DNA from: Ramlibacter tataouinensis
GTDB taxonomy: Bacteria; Pseudomonadota; Gammaproteobacteria; Burkholderiales; Burkholderiaceae_C
Direction of reading: 5' to 3'
NCBI GenBank assembly: GCA_002427815.1
Contig: DIZF01000061.1
Span: 1-15,317 of the forward strand
Length of the DNA stretch: 15,317 nt
In this document: in pieces, positions 6,263 to 13,599 of the stretch
How the letters are laid out: the number at the start of each line of letters is the position of its first letter
Position numbering within the stretch: position 1 is the stretch's first letter
Program-made: the position numbers and the translations under genes
Notes under the pieces: generated by a model
Told to the model about the DNA's origin: nothing
What the model saw: only the letters and a program-made list of their open reading frames with translations
The model's database searches: none

Positions 6263-8157
6263 TGAACCCCTGGCATAAACGCGCAAACGAGTTCATCCGC
6301 GACCCGGCCGAACTTCTTCCGTTGATCGCGCCCCAGCCGATCCACCGCTTCTTCGAGGGAGACTGCAGCCGCCTCTTCGATCGCCTGGTCGTGGTGGTGG
6401 GCACGCCGGGCAGCGGCAAAACCACGCTGGCACGCCTGTTGGAACTACCGACCCTGCTGGCCATGCGGGAGTTCTCGCGGCGCAACCCCGAGGTCAAGGC
6501 ACTCGTGACATCGCTGTCCGAGGCGGGCGTGCTGGAGGACCTCCATCCAACCTTGCAGGCGCTGCGGCTGCCGGCGGGCGGACAGCTTCGCGCGATCTGG
6601 GAGCTGCCTTACGGCGAGCGCCTGCGGCACAAGCTGCTAAGGACCATGATTCAGGCGAAGGCGGTGCTCGGCTGGCTGCGCCAGCTGGAGGACGCTCAGA
6701 TCGACCTGGCCTCCGTCAAGGTCCACACGGTCGGCGTCGGTGAGGCCGCCCGGGACGATGTGGCGGCGGATAGCATCTCCGCGTTTCGGGATCGGGCACG
6801 CATCACCGAGCGCGCGATTTTCAAGCTCGTGGGGGCGCTCGTCCCACCCAGCGAAGACCAACTGGGGCAGCAACTGGGCGACCTGGCCTACGCGCCCTTC
6901 GCCGCCATTGAGTCGTTCGAATTGCAGGACCTGCGGCCGGGCGAGGGACGAAGGCTGCGGCCCATGTTGATCCTGGACGACGCTCACGAGCTTCATCCGA
7001 GTCAGCTCGCGGATGTGGATCTTTGGCTGAGAGACAGGGAGGTGAAGATCGCCCGCTGGATCCTGACTCGGGCCGACTCCATCGACCTGGCCGAGTTTCG
7101 ACGCGTGCTCAATGAAGAGAACCGGCCCACGGTGCCTGGCACCCAGCCCGGAAGGGATCGAATCACTTTTGCCCTGCAGGACCAGGTGGGCCGCGACCGA
7201 GGTGCGTTCACGAGGATCGCCGAAGACGTCGCGCGTAGATACCTGGCCCCGCTCGCAGTGTTCAATCGAAGCGGCACCACCAACCTGCGGATCCTGCTCA
7301 GCGCGGCTTCCGCGCCCGAGCTGCCGGCGGGAGATGTGCGGGAGATTGAAGCGGACATCGACAAGCTGATGCGCGAGCTCAACGTGTCCGTCGATGCCCG
7401 CCGCGTGATGGAAAACGCCTACCCCCAGGGACTGACCAACGACGTCAAGGCAGGCCTGACGCGAATCATGCTGAACCGGGAACTTCGGCGCACGCCCCAG
7501 CGTTCACTGTTCGGTGGCGCGACGCCGGAGGCCGCGGCGGAGCCGGAGGAGCCCAAGCGTGTCAACCGGTCCGTCGCCACGGGCGCGGAACTGCAGCTTC
7601 TGCACAAGTACGACCGGCCCTTCTACTTCGGCTTCGAAAGACTGGCAGAAGCGGCGAACGAAAACATCGAACAATTCGTCACGCTGGCGAGCGCGCTCGT
7701 CGACAACCTCGAGACGCAGATCATCCGGGGCAAGGCGCCTCGCATAGATGCGCGGCACCAGGACAAGCTGCTGCGGGAGCACGCGCGCAACCTCATGGCG
7801 AAATGGGACTTTCCCTACGCCCCACGCGTGAAAAAGCTCATCAGTTTCATTGCCGAACGTTGCCTTGACATCACCTTGCGGCCAAGCGCGCCCCTGGACG
7901 ATGGCGCGAATGCCTATGGCATACCCATCACCGAGCTAACGAGCCTGAACCCGCAGGAGGACATCGCCCGCGTCATTCAGTATGCGCTCGCGTACCAGGC
8001 GCTGGTGCTCATCGAGCCCTATGACTGCAAAGGCAAGACCTGGGCCCTGTTGGAGCTCGGTGGCGTCGCGATCATTGCCCATGGCTTGCCGCTGAGCAGA
8101 GGCGGCTTTGCCGAGGGCACGATCGCCCAACTGCGCAGCGCGATGGAGGGCCCGTGA
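6262..8157 (+). CDS. P-loop NTPase, AAA/ORC-CDC6-like, of a conflict-type cluster
   Basis: Product of 631 aa. Walker A is VVVVGTPGSGKTTLA with GTPGSGKTT at residues 47-55. Walker B is MLILDDAHELH (235-245, Asp239-Asp240), followed by a sensor-1-like strand RWILTRADS (265-273). Residues about 60-230 form a large helical insertion between the Walker motifs. The C-terminal third (about 440-631) is helical with a final beta-rich segment, perhaps a winged-helix or partner-binding part. Such ATPases act as switches that sense a trigger or a nucleic acid and activate a partner. The open frame extends upstream to 6109, but that part overlaps the PRTase gene. ATG at 6262 forms TGATG with the PRTase stop and is the natural coupled start. 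It probably works with the PRTase-like protein. Confidence 0.82.
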   Translation: MNPWHKRANEFIRDPAELLPLIAPQPIHRFFEGDCSRLFDRLVVVVGTPGSGKTTLARLLELPTLLAMREFSRRNPEVKALVTSLSEAGVLEDLHPTLQALRLPAGGQLRAIWELPYGERLRHKLLRTMIQAKAVLGWLRQLEDAQIDLASVKVHTVGVGEAARDDVAADSISAFRDRARITERAIFKLVGALVPPSEDQLGQQLGDLAYAPFAAIESFELQDLRPGEGRRLRPMLILDDAHELHPSQLADVDLWLRDREVKIARWILTRADSIDLAEFRRVLNEENRPTVPGTQPGRDRITFALQDQVGRDRGAFTRIAEDVARRYLAPLAVFNRSGTTNLRILLSAASAPELPAGDVREIEADIDKLMRELNVSVDARRVMENAYPQGLTNDVKAGLTRIMLNRELRRTPQRSLFGGATPEAAAEPEEPKRVNRSVATGAELQLLHKYDRPFYFGFERLAEAANENIEQFVTLASALVDNLETQIIRGKAPRIDARHQDKLLREHARNLMAKWDFPYAPRVKKLISFIAERCLDITLRPSAPLDDGANAYGIPITELTSLNPQEDIARVIQYALAYQALVLIEPYDCKGKTWALLELGGVAIIAHGLPLSRGGFAEGTIAQLRSAMEGP

Positions 8158-9218
8158 ACGAACCCTCCTCCCTTTCCGGCGACGACGTGACAGAGTTCGT
8201 CCAGCACTACTTCCCGACGGCCGGCCCGACGCTCTTCATCGGAAACATCGGATTCGGGCCCGATGTGCTGTATTTCCCGCTGCTGCTGCAAGGCAGCGCC
8301 AACACCGACTTCCGGTTCATGCTGGAGCGGCGGCCCAGCGTACCCGCGCCGATCGATGCCATGGCGACCGCCCGCCAGAAGGAACTCGCACAGGTGTTGG
8401 GTGAGTCCATGCAAGTCGCCGAGGTCCCCGTCATCGCGGACGACGGCGCCCCGGTGGCGGGCCGCAGCGCCTGTGCGCAGGTTCATCGATGGCTGCGGGA
8501 GAGGGAATACAAGGACATCGTGGTGGACGCGACGGGAATGTCGCGAGGCACTTGCTTTCCCATCGTGAAGCAGTTGCGGGAAATCTCGACGCAGAGCGGC
8601 GCGCGCATCCACCTCCTCATCGCGGACACCGCGGCGCCGATCGAAACGGTGAGGTCCGTGTCGAGCGACCGCGCCGACTGGATGCATGGCTTCCACGGCG
8701 CCGTCGAGACCGACGACAGTGCCAAGGCGCTCAGGCTGTGGGTGGTCCAACTGGCCGAAAAGCATGGGGGCAGCATGCAGACGCTGTTCAAGGAGCTGGG
8801 CACACCCGACGAGGTTTGCCCGATCATTCCATTCCCTTCCGAGAATCCCCGCCGCGGTGACGACCTGCTGTTCGAGCTGCGCAGCTACTGGCTCGACGAG
8901 TGGGGTGAAACGCCCTTGAGCCTCATCCACGCCCACGAATCTGATCCTATGGATGTGTATCGGTCGATTGCCGCGCTTCATCGTGCCCGCCAGGAGGCGC
9001 TCCAAGGTGCTGGATTACCCTCCCTGACAATCCTGTCCCCGATCGGCCGTAGACTGCCCGGGATTGGTATGCTGCTAGCAGCCCTCGAATTCGACCTTCC
9101 GATGTTCTACCTGGAGACCGTGGGTTACGAACTCTTGGGCGAGTTGCCGGCTGCCACACAAGGGACGCCGGCGCATCGCTGGCATATTCAACTGAACACG
9201 CATGTGGACGACAGCTGA
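8154..9218 (+). CDS. Rossmann-like protein of unknown function in the five-gene cluster
   Basis: Product of 354 aa, starting at GTG 8154 in a GTGA overlap with the ATPase stop; GGAGG lies a few bases upstream. I do not recognise an established family. Visible landmarks are an N-terminal strand-loop FIGNIGFGPDVLYFP (28-42), a strand followed by a glycine turn VVDATGMSRGT (123-133), and a late motif SPIGRRLPGIGMLLAAL followed by MFYLETVGYELL. Strands ending in Asp-x-Thr/Ser-Gly, plus a late P-x-G-x-K/R-x-x-x-x-G motif, are seen in nucleotide- or ligand-sensing Rossmannoid proteins (CARF-like folds) of defence loci. A sensor or enzyme for a nucleotide-like ligand is therefore a reasonable inference, not a demonstrated one. 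There are no transmembrane segments. Its 3' end overlaps the kinase gene by 17 bases. Confidence 0.7.
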   Translation: MNEPSSLSGDDVTEFVQHYFPTAGPTLFIGNIGFGPDVLYFPLLLQGSANTDFRFMLERRPSVPAPIDAMATARQKELAQVLGESMQVAEVPVIADDGAPVAGRSACAQVHRWLREREYKDIVVDATGMSRGTCFPIVKQLREISTQSGARIHLLIADTAAPIETVRSVSSDRADWMHGFHGAVETDDSAKALRLWVVQLAEKHGGSMQTLFKELGTPDEVCPIIPFPSENPRRGDDLLFELRSYWLDEWGETPLSLIHAHESDPMDVYRSIAALHRARQEALQGAGLPSLTILSPIGRRLPGIGMLLAALEFDLPMFYLETVGYELLGELPAATQGTPAHRWHIQLNTHVDDS

Positions 9219-10269
9219 GACAGAGGCCACGCGCCCAAGCATCTCGGGCGCGGGCTTTGTCACGCTGGATGTGATGCTGGACCACGCCTCGCGCGTGACC
9301 TATCGCGGCATCGGCGGCACCACGGGCAACGTGTTATCTATCCTGGCCTTCTTTGGCTGGCGCAGCATGCCCGTGGTACGCGTCGGGTCGGACCGCATCG
9401 GCCAGGCGGTCCTGCGCGAGTTTCGCGAGCTCGGTGCCGATGTCCGGTACATGGGCGCCGAGTCGACCCTGGAAACGCCGCTCACCTTCCAGTTCGCGGC
9501 GCAGCCGTCCGGTGCGCCGCGCTATGGCTTCGAATGCCCGTCGTGCGGCAAGGCCCGCCGGTTCACCCGGGAATTGATCGACAGCGGCTTCGAGGCCGCA
9601 TTGAGCGATATCTCGACCACCAACGTTTTCTTCTTCGACCGGGTGACGACGGGCGCCGTGGAAATGGCGGAGGCTGCGCGAGAGGGCGGAGCCGTCGTTT
9701 TCTTTGAGCCCTCATCGATGGCCGCCGAGTCGGCCCTGTTTGCCAAAGCGCTTCGCGCATCCCATGTCGTGAAGTATTCTGCGGACCGGATCGCGGGCTC
9801 TCTGTCTGATCTCATGGATTCGGGCTTCATTGAGATTCAAACCATGGGCGCGAGGGGGCTTCGCTTCAGAAAGCACTCCCTGGCCCCCGATTGGGTGACA
9901 CTCCCGGCCCTGCGAGTGAACGGGGTCGCCGACACATCGGGCGCCGGCGATTGGTGCAGCGCCGGCTTCATTCACGCGCTGGACCAGATCTCCGAAAACA
10001 GCGCTCCACAGGAACTCAGTTACAACGAGATTTACGACTCACTGAGAAGGGCCCAAGCGATCGCCGCCTTGAGTTGCCGCCATGTTGGAGCCAGGGGTTT
10101 GATGCGGGCCGCGCAGCCAGATACGGCGTTGTCCGATGCAATCCGGATCTTGCAGGACCACCAGTACGGCCCGGCCGATGTCGAACCCGCGGCCCCGTTC
10201 CTGGGCGCAGAGGCCGCCCTCCCCAGCAGCGGCCCTATCCGGGATTTATGCTGCCAGACGCTCGTTTGA
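9202..10269 (+). CDS. PfkB/ribokinase-family carbohydrate kinase
   Basis: Product of 355 aa, somewhat longer than the usual 300-330. The N-terminal PfkB substrate motif is RGIGGTTGNVLSILAFFGW (35-53), followed by VVRVGSDRIGQAVLREFRELGADV. The C-terminal signature is DTSGAGDWCSAGF (244-256), with the anion-hole glycines and catalytic base Asp250. The family phosphorylates the hydroxymethyl group of sugars or nucleosides using ATP. It would supply or consume a phosphosugar for the SIS-HAD and PRTase steps of the same cluster; the true substrate is unknown. An odd feature is ECPSCGKARR (111-120), a single CxxC knuckle in the lid/insert region that is not typical of ribokinases. The last about 40 residues are an extra low-complexity tail. 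Start ATG 9202 overlaps the previous gene by 17 bases. The 3' end overlaps the convergent NADAR gene by 24 bases. Confidence 0.88.
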   Translation: MWTTAETEATRPSISGAGFVTLDVMLDHASRVTYRGIGGTTGNVLSILAFFGWRSMPVVRVGSDRIGQAVLREFRELGADVRYMGAESTLETPLTFQFAAQPSGAPRYGFECPSCGKARRFTRELIDSGFEAALSDISTTNVFFFDRVTTGAVEMAEAAREGGAVVFFEPSSMAAESALFAKALRASHVVKYSADRIAGSLSDLMDSGFIEIQTMGARGLRFRKHSLAPDWVTLPALRVNGVADTSGAGDWCSAGFIHALDQISENSAPQELSYNEIYDSLRRAQAIAALSCRHVGARGLMRAAQPDTALSDAIRILQDHQYGPADVEPAAPFLGAEAALPSSGPIRDLCCQTLV

Positions 10270-10761
10270 CGAGCGCCGGCCGCGCGGCTTGACCGCCGTT
10301 GCGGCCTCCTGTTGCCGAAACTGGGTGCGCAGGTCCATGAGCATTTGGCCAAGCATGTTCTTGCCCTGACCCTTCACCTCACCCCAGAGGCGGTTAACGG
10401 GATTGTCCACCGTCGCGCTCTCGACGAGTCGCAGCTCCCCGGTGCTGAGGAGAATTTCCTGGAGGTCGTCGTGTTGGGTGAACTTCGCCCTCAGAACCTG
10501 ACGCATGCGGTCGAACTTGATCTTGGACCAGTCCGAACGAATGTCCCACCAGTAGAGGCCATGGGCCGCCATCGCCACCAGTGCCGGACTCGGCGCTGAC
10601 AGAATCCACTCCCGCACCTCCGGCTTGCGCGCCTTGCCAGCCTGGTAGGCGTGTTCCGCGGTCTCGAACACCGTGTCTTCGAACTCCACCGGCCTCCGAT
10701 ACAAGTTGCTGAAGCAGCCGTACATCGCGTCACTGGCCCGATAGAAACGGATTTCATCCAT
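10246..10761 (-). CDS. NADAR-domain protein (YbiA/RibX-like N-glycosidase family)
   Basis: Product of 171 aa, near the usual length of about 160. It aligns by eye with E. coli YbiA: IRFYRASD and CFSNLYRRP at the N-terminus, FETAEHAYQAGKA (32-44), LRAKFTQHDDLQEILL (90-105), LVE, then RLWGEVKGQGKNMLGQMLMDLR (125-145 region), which is the family hallmark. NADAR proteins act on ADP-ribose- or ribosylamine-linked compounds. Examples are N-glycosidic cleavage of riboflavin-pathway intermediates and removal of ADP-ribose from guanine. The gene has a strong GGAGG (10767-10771 on the complement) 5 bases before ATG 10761. The C-terminal tail from about 152 is basic and poorly conserved, and its last codons overlap the convergent kinase gene. 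Divergent transcription from the HTH gene suggests shared control. A housekeeping role is possible, but the position suggests a link to the neighbouring ribose-chemistry cluster. Confidence 0.88.
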   Translation of the reverse strand: MDEIRFYRASDAMYGCFSNLYRRPVEFEDTVFETAEHAYQAGKARKPEVREWILSAPSPALVAMAAHGLYWWDIRSDWSKIKFDRMRQVLRAKFTQHDDLQEILLSTGELRLVESATVDNPVNRLWGEVKGQGKNMLGQMLMDLRTQFRQQEAATAVKPRGRRSSNERLAA

Positions 10762-10783
10762 GGTGACCTCCGAAAAGTCGATT

Positions 10784-10814
10784 TGATAATATCATCTAAA
10801 TCATGATAATGTCA
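10784..10814. promoter_or_regulatory. Two 11-bp operator-like sites 20 bp apart between the NADAR and HTH genes
   Basis: TGATAATATCA (10784-10794, a perfect odd palindrome) and TGATAATGTCA (10804-10814, 10 of 11 identical) lie in the same orientation with centres 20 bp apart, about two helical turns. The 57-base divergent gap holds nothing else, so the sites should overlap both promoters. The HTH protein encoded at 10819 is the natural candidate regulator. Confidence 0.6.
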
Positions 10815-10818
10815 AAGC

Positions 10819-11160
10819 ATGGGACGGCGAAAGCGCAACCAGAAGCTGCTGCGCGAGCAATGCTCGCGGGTCACCGTCTTGTTGTCCTTGATCGACCAGT
10901 CCGAGGCGGCGATCAGCCGTGAGCTTGGCCACGCGAACGCGTCCACGCTCAGTCGTGTTCGAGAGGGCACCACATTCCTGGATAGCGAAACGCTGGCGAG
11001 GCTGGGCGGCCTGGACGTCCGCGGGCTGGCGGTGCCCAATTTGCATTGGGTGTTGACGGGCACGGGCGCCCCGTTCCTGGGGAAGCCAGGACGGAAGCTC
11101 GCTTTGGTGGCGGCCCTGTGCGAACTGGCGTCTCACGAGCTGGCGACCGCCAAGTCCTGA
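10819..11160 (+). CDS. Small HTH (XRE-like) DNA-binding regulator
   Basis: Product of 113 aa. Residues about 17-70 contain a helix-turn-helix: SEAAISRELGHANASTLSRV (28-47), followed by a turn and a helix SETLARLGGLDVRG. A WVLTGTGAPF segment follows that is common after the HTH of phage-repressor-like regulators, where a tryptophan-rich stretch ends the HTH domain. There is no peptidase or ligand domain. The N-terminus is basic (MGRRKRNQK). The ATG lies 5 bases after an operator-like 11-mer and has no visible Shine-Dalgarno. It likely autoregulates and represses the divergent NADAR gene. Whether it also controls the five-gene cluster is not evident. Confidence 0.7.
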   Translation: MGRRKRNQKLLREQCSRVTVLLSLIDQSEAAISRELGHANASTLSRVREGTTFLDSETLARLGGLDVRGLAVPNLHWVLTGTGAPFLGKPGRKLALVAALCELASHELATAKS

Positions 11161-11221
11161 CCCGCGCGATGGATCGCCGAAGCCGGATGGCGGCGCCGCT
11201 TGCGGCCTGAAGCTCGCGCAC

Positions 11222-12289
11222 CTAGAGCGTGACGGTCAGGCCTTCAGCGTCGTTGCCGTAGTGCGCCTTGAACTTGAGGGCCGCTTGTTCTTCGGCCCAC
11301 CGGCTGTTGGTCGCTTCCCTGTAGTTGAAGTGCAGCTGCATGCCCTTGGGGCCAAGGGTCAGCACCCGCGCGATCGCCTGATCGTCCGGGTGCCCGAAGA
11401 TGGAACCGTTGGTCGAGACCAGGTAATGCGTGGCACTGAGCATCCGCACCAGTTCATCATTGGTGTTGCCCTTGCTGCCATGGTGCGACATTTTCAGTGC
11501 CGCAATGCCGCCGGCGAGCAGGGACGGATCGACGCGCGCCAAATTGCGGACCAGGATATCGGGGTGCGCGTCGGCGCCGAACAGCACTGTCTTTCCTTCA
11601 TAGGTCGCGAGAAAAGCGATGCTCGAGCCGTTCGCCGCGGCAGTGTCGATCTCGAAAGGGTGACCGGCCAGGACCTGCACCGGCAACTTGCCCAGAACGT
11701 CGGACGGCGGCTTCACCACATAGGCCTCGCCGGGCATCAGCTTCGCCTTTGCCAGTTCGTCGAGCCACTCAGGAACCAGTGCGTCGAGTTTTGCCTGGTT
11801 CGGCGAAAGCAAGGTAATGACCATGCCCTCGACTTCGAATGACGGCAGTGGGCCCGCGTCGGGCACCACGGTAGCCTTTCGCCCGAAGCGCCCATTCCAG
11901 GCTACCACCGGGGAGTCCACCAGCAAAGCCATAAGCTCTTCCCCATCCTTCGCGCCCAGCCCGTCCTTCTTCAAGGGCGGAATGCTCCGGTTGAGGTGGT
12001 GCCAGCCATTGAACCAGAGCTCTTTGACAGTCACGTCGAGCGTGTGCAGCTCGGCCAGAAACTTGACCGCGCCTCCGATGTGATCGCGGTCCACGTGCGT
12101 CACGACGAACAGCTCGATCTCCAGGCGGTTTCCCGACTCCTTGATCCGGTCCTCGGTCTTCTTGCGCAAAGGCTTCCAGGTCCCTGCGGTCCCAGCATCG
12201 ATGAGGATCACTTTCGGGTCCGATGCTTTGCCGTAGTCCACCCACAGGCAGTCGCCGAAGAGGGCCGGGAGCATGTGAATACTGAACAT
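11222..12289 (-). CDS. Metallo-beta-lactamase-fold hydrolase, ComEC-type
   Basis: Product of 355 aa from ATG 12289. MBL metal-binding motifs are all visible: an initial strand with VILIDAG (27-33), THVDRDHIGG (64-73; His65, Asp67, Asp69, His70), NGSSIAFL (220-227), LFGADA (236-241, Asp240), LKMSHHGSKGNT (265-276) and STNGSIFGHP (292-301). This is the pattern of the free-standing relatives of the ComEC/Rec2 MBL domain, which hydrolyse phosphodiesters or nucleotides. The preferred start has AGGAGG just upstream and overlapping the TAG of the CHAT gene. An ATG 27 bases upstream at 12316 lies inside that gene and is less likely. The gene is the last of a minus-strand operon with a CHAT protease, so it probably serves the same system, as a regulator or co-effector. 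All metal ligands are intact although its partner gene is broken. Confidence 0.85.
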   Translation of the reverse strand: MFSIHMLPALFGDCLWVDYGKASDPKVILIDAGTAGTWKPLRKKTEDRIKESGNRLEIELFVVTHVDRDHIGGAVKFLAELHTLDVTVKELWFNGWHHLNRSIPPLKKDGLGAKDGEELMALLVDSPVVAWNGRFGRKATVVPDAGPLPSFEVEGMVITLLSPNQAKLDALVPEWLDELAKAKLMPGEAYVVKPPSDVLGKLPVQVLAGHPFEIDTAAANGSSIAFLATYEGKTVLFGADAHPDILVRNLARVDPSLLAGGIAALKMSHHGSKGNTNDELVRMLSATHYLVSTNGSIFGHPDDQAIARVLTLGPKGMQLHFNYREATNSRWAEEQAALKFKAHYGNDAEGLTVTL

Positions 12290-12291
12290 AT

Positions 12292-12297
12292 GTCCTC
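12292..12297 (-). promoter_or_regulatory. Ribosome-binding site deciding the MBL start, overlapping the upstream stop
   Basis: On the complement, TAGGAGGACATATG places the CHAT-gene TAG directly against GGAGGA, followed by ATG 12289. This indicates translational coupling of the two genes. Confidence 0.7.
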
Positions 12298-13599
12298 CTA
12301 GAGTTCCAGACGCCAACCGCTGTCGCCATAGGCCACGAGGCTCAGCACGAATGGATTGCCTTCGGCGAGCATGGCTCGCTTGACCTGCAGATACGCCTCA
12401 TCGAAGGGAAGATTCTTCGCCGCTGCAACCTTGAGACCTTCCAGCAACTTCTCAACGAAGCGCACGGTCTGGCGTCCCGTGATCAGGGCAACGGTACCGA
12501 GCGTCACCGCGGCACCCGCCTTCCTGAACCGGCTGATGCTGTTCACGAACGCGATGTCGGTGAGCCCGGTGCTGCAGCCAAGAACCAGTACCAGGGGATA
12601 CCTGTTGCTGGGCCCGATCACGTCCTCCTTGTCCAAACCACCCACGGGCTTCAGGTCCCCGCCAATTTCGAGCGCTGGAACGTTGAATGTGCGAACAGAA
12701 CTCTCGGAATGCGGCAACAGCAGCAAGGTGGAAGGTGACTGTGCCAACACTTCCGTGCGCCAGTTTGACCAGTTCCCCGCCCGTGCGTACTTCATGCCGT
12801 GCTTCTCGACCACGGCGCGAATACCTGTCGGCGGATCCAGGGACTCGTCAAGGACATTCTGGCTCGCTCCAAGGAGCACTGATGAAAACGGGCGCAGGGC
12901 GCCGTCCGTGGTCGTGGGCTGAGCGAACTTGTGCTGCCCGGTGGCAGCCTCGGTATGCCGCTCGATGCACTTCGAGAACCCCCAGAAGGCCGCCGGACAG
13001 TGGTGCGCCGTGGAGGCCGCATGGGGACAAGCAGCGTGAATACTCTCATCCGCAAGCGCCTGCGCAGCGTTGGGGCATAACTTGGCACTGAAGGACGGCA
13101 TTTTTCCATCATAGGCAAGCTCGATCGGGAAATACCCCTTCGGCACCGCTTCCACGAACTGGATGTTCCGGAGCTGCGCCATCGCCTTCAATGCCGACTG
13201 ATCGACGATCGCTTCATGCAGCGACTGGCCACTCAGAGCGAGACTCAGCAGAAGCTTCTGCATCTCCGGATGGTCCAACCCGACGGCCTCGCCCCCGCTT
13301 GCAGCGCCGGTGTTCAACGTCCCAAGGGCCAAGCTGATGTTCTTGACCATGTTGTCGAGCCCCGCTGGCTCGAAGAACTCCACTTGTTCCCCGGCGATCA
13401 CGGTCAGGCCCAGCGCGCCCGCGCCGTCGTCGTTGATGACGATGCTCGCGCCGAAGGCTGGCGCGATCGACCGGTCACCGAGGTCGGCCGAAACGACAGT
13501 CTCCAGCCTGAAGGCAAGCTTCGCTTCTCCTTCGGAGGCTTGCCCTTCGGGCTCGAGCATCAGCGTTTGCAGGACGCGGTTCTCGGACAGCACGACCAT
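12298..13599 (-). CDS. C-terminal fragment with CHAT (caspase-like) peptidase domain
   Basis: An open frame of 433 aa from an internal ATG. The frame is open further upstream, so this ATG is probably not the natural start. Landmarks are YFPIELAYDG (156-165), CPAAFWGFSKCIERH (201-215) and the catalytic His297 in LLLLPHSES. The catalytic Cys342 follows in LVLVLGCSTGLTD, and the typical CHAT tail is RKAGAAVTLGTVALITGR. The same arrangement of P-x-E-x-x-Y, CP--FWG--IERH, His and Cys occurs in other bacterial CHAT proteins. The protease dyad is intact, so if the ATG at 13599 were used a free CHAT domain could still be made. Its TAG abuts the Shine-Dalgarno of the MBL gene. Confidence 0.8.
   Translation of the reverse strand: MVVLSENRVLQTLMLEPEGQASEGEAKLAFRLETVVSADLGDRSIAPAFGASIVINDDGAGALGLTVIAGEQVEFFEPAGLDNMVKNISLALGTLNTGAASGGEAVGLDHPEMQKLLLSLALSGQSLHEAIVDQSALKAMAQLRNIQFVEAVPKGYFPIELAYDGKMPSFSAKLCPNAAQALADESIHAACPHAASTAHHCPAAFWGFSKCIERHTEAATGQHKFAQPTTTDGALRPFSSVLLGASQNVLDESLDPPTGIRAVVEKHGMKYARAGNWSNWRTEVLAQSPSTLLLLPHSESSVRTFNVPALEIGGDLKPVGGLDKEDVIGPSNRYPLVLVLGCSTGLTDIAFVNSISRFRKAGAAVTLGTVALITGRQTVRFVEKLLEGLKVAAAKNLPFDEAYLQVKRAMLAEGNPFVLSLVAYGDSGWRLEL

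Noticed and set aside
5045..6286. 413-codon minus-strand open frame opposite the PRTase gene
   Set aside because: The translation is low-complexity and lacks motifs, while the plus strand has a PRPP loop, a good ribosome-binding site and operon context.
11161..11221. GC-rich palindrome GCGGCGCCGC (11190-11199) between the convergent HTH and MBL genes as a terminator
   Set aside because: There is no loop of normal size and no T-run on either strand, so a rho-independent terminator is not supported.
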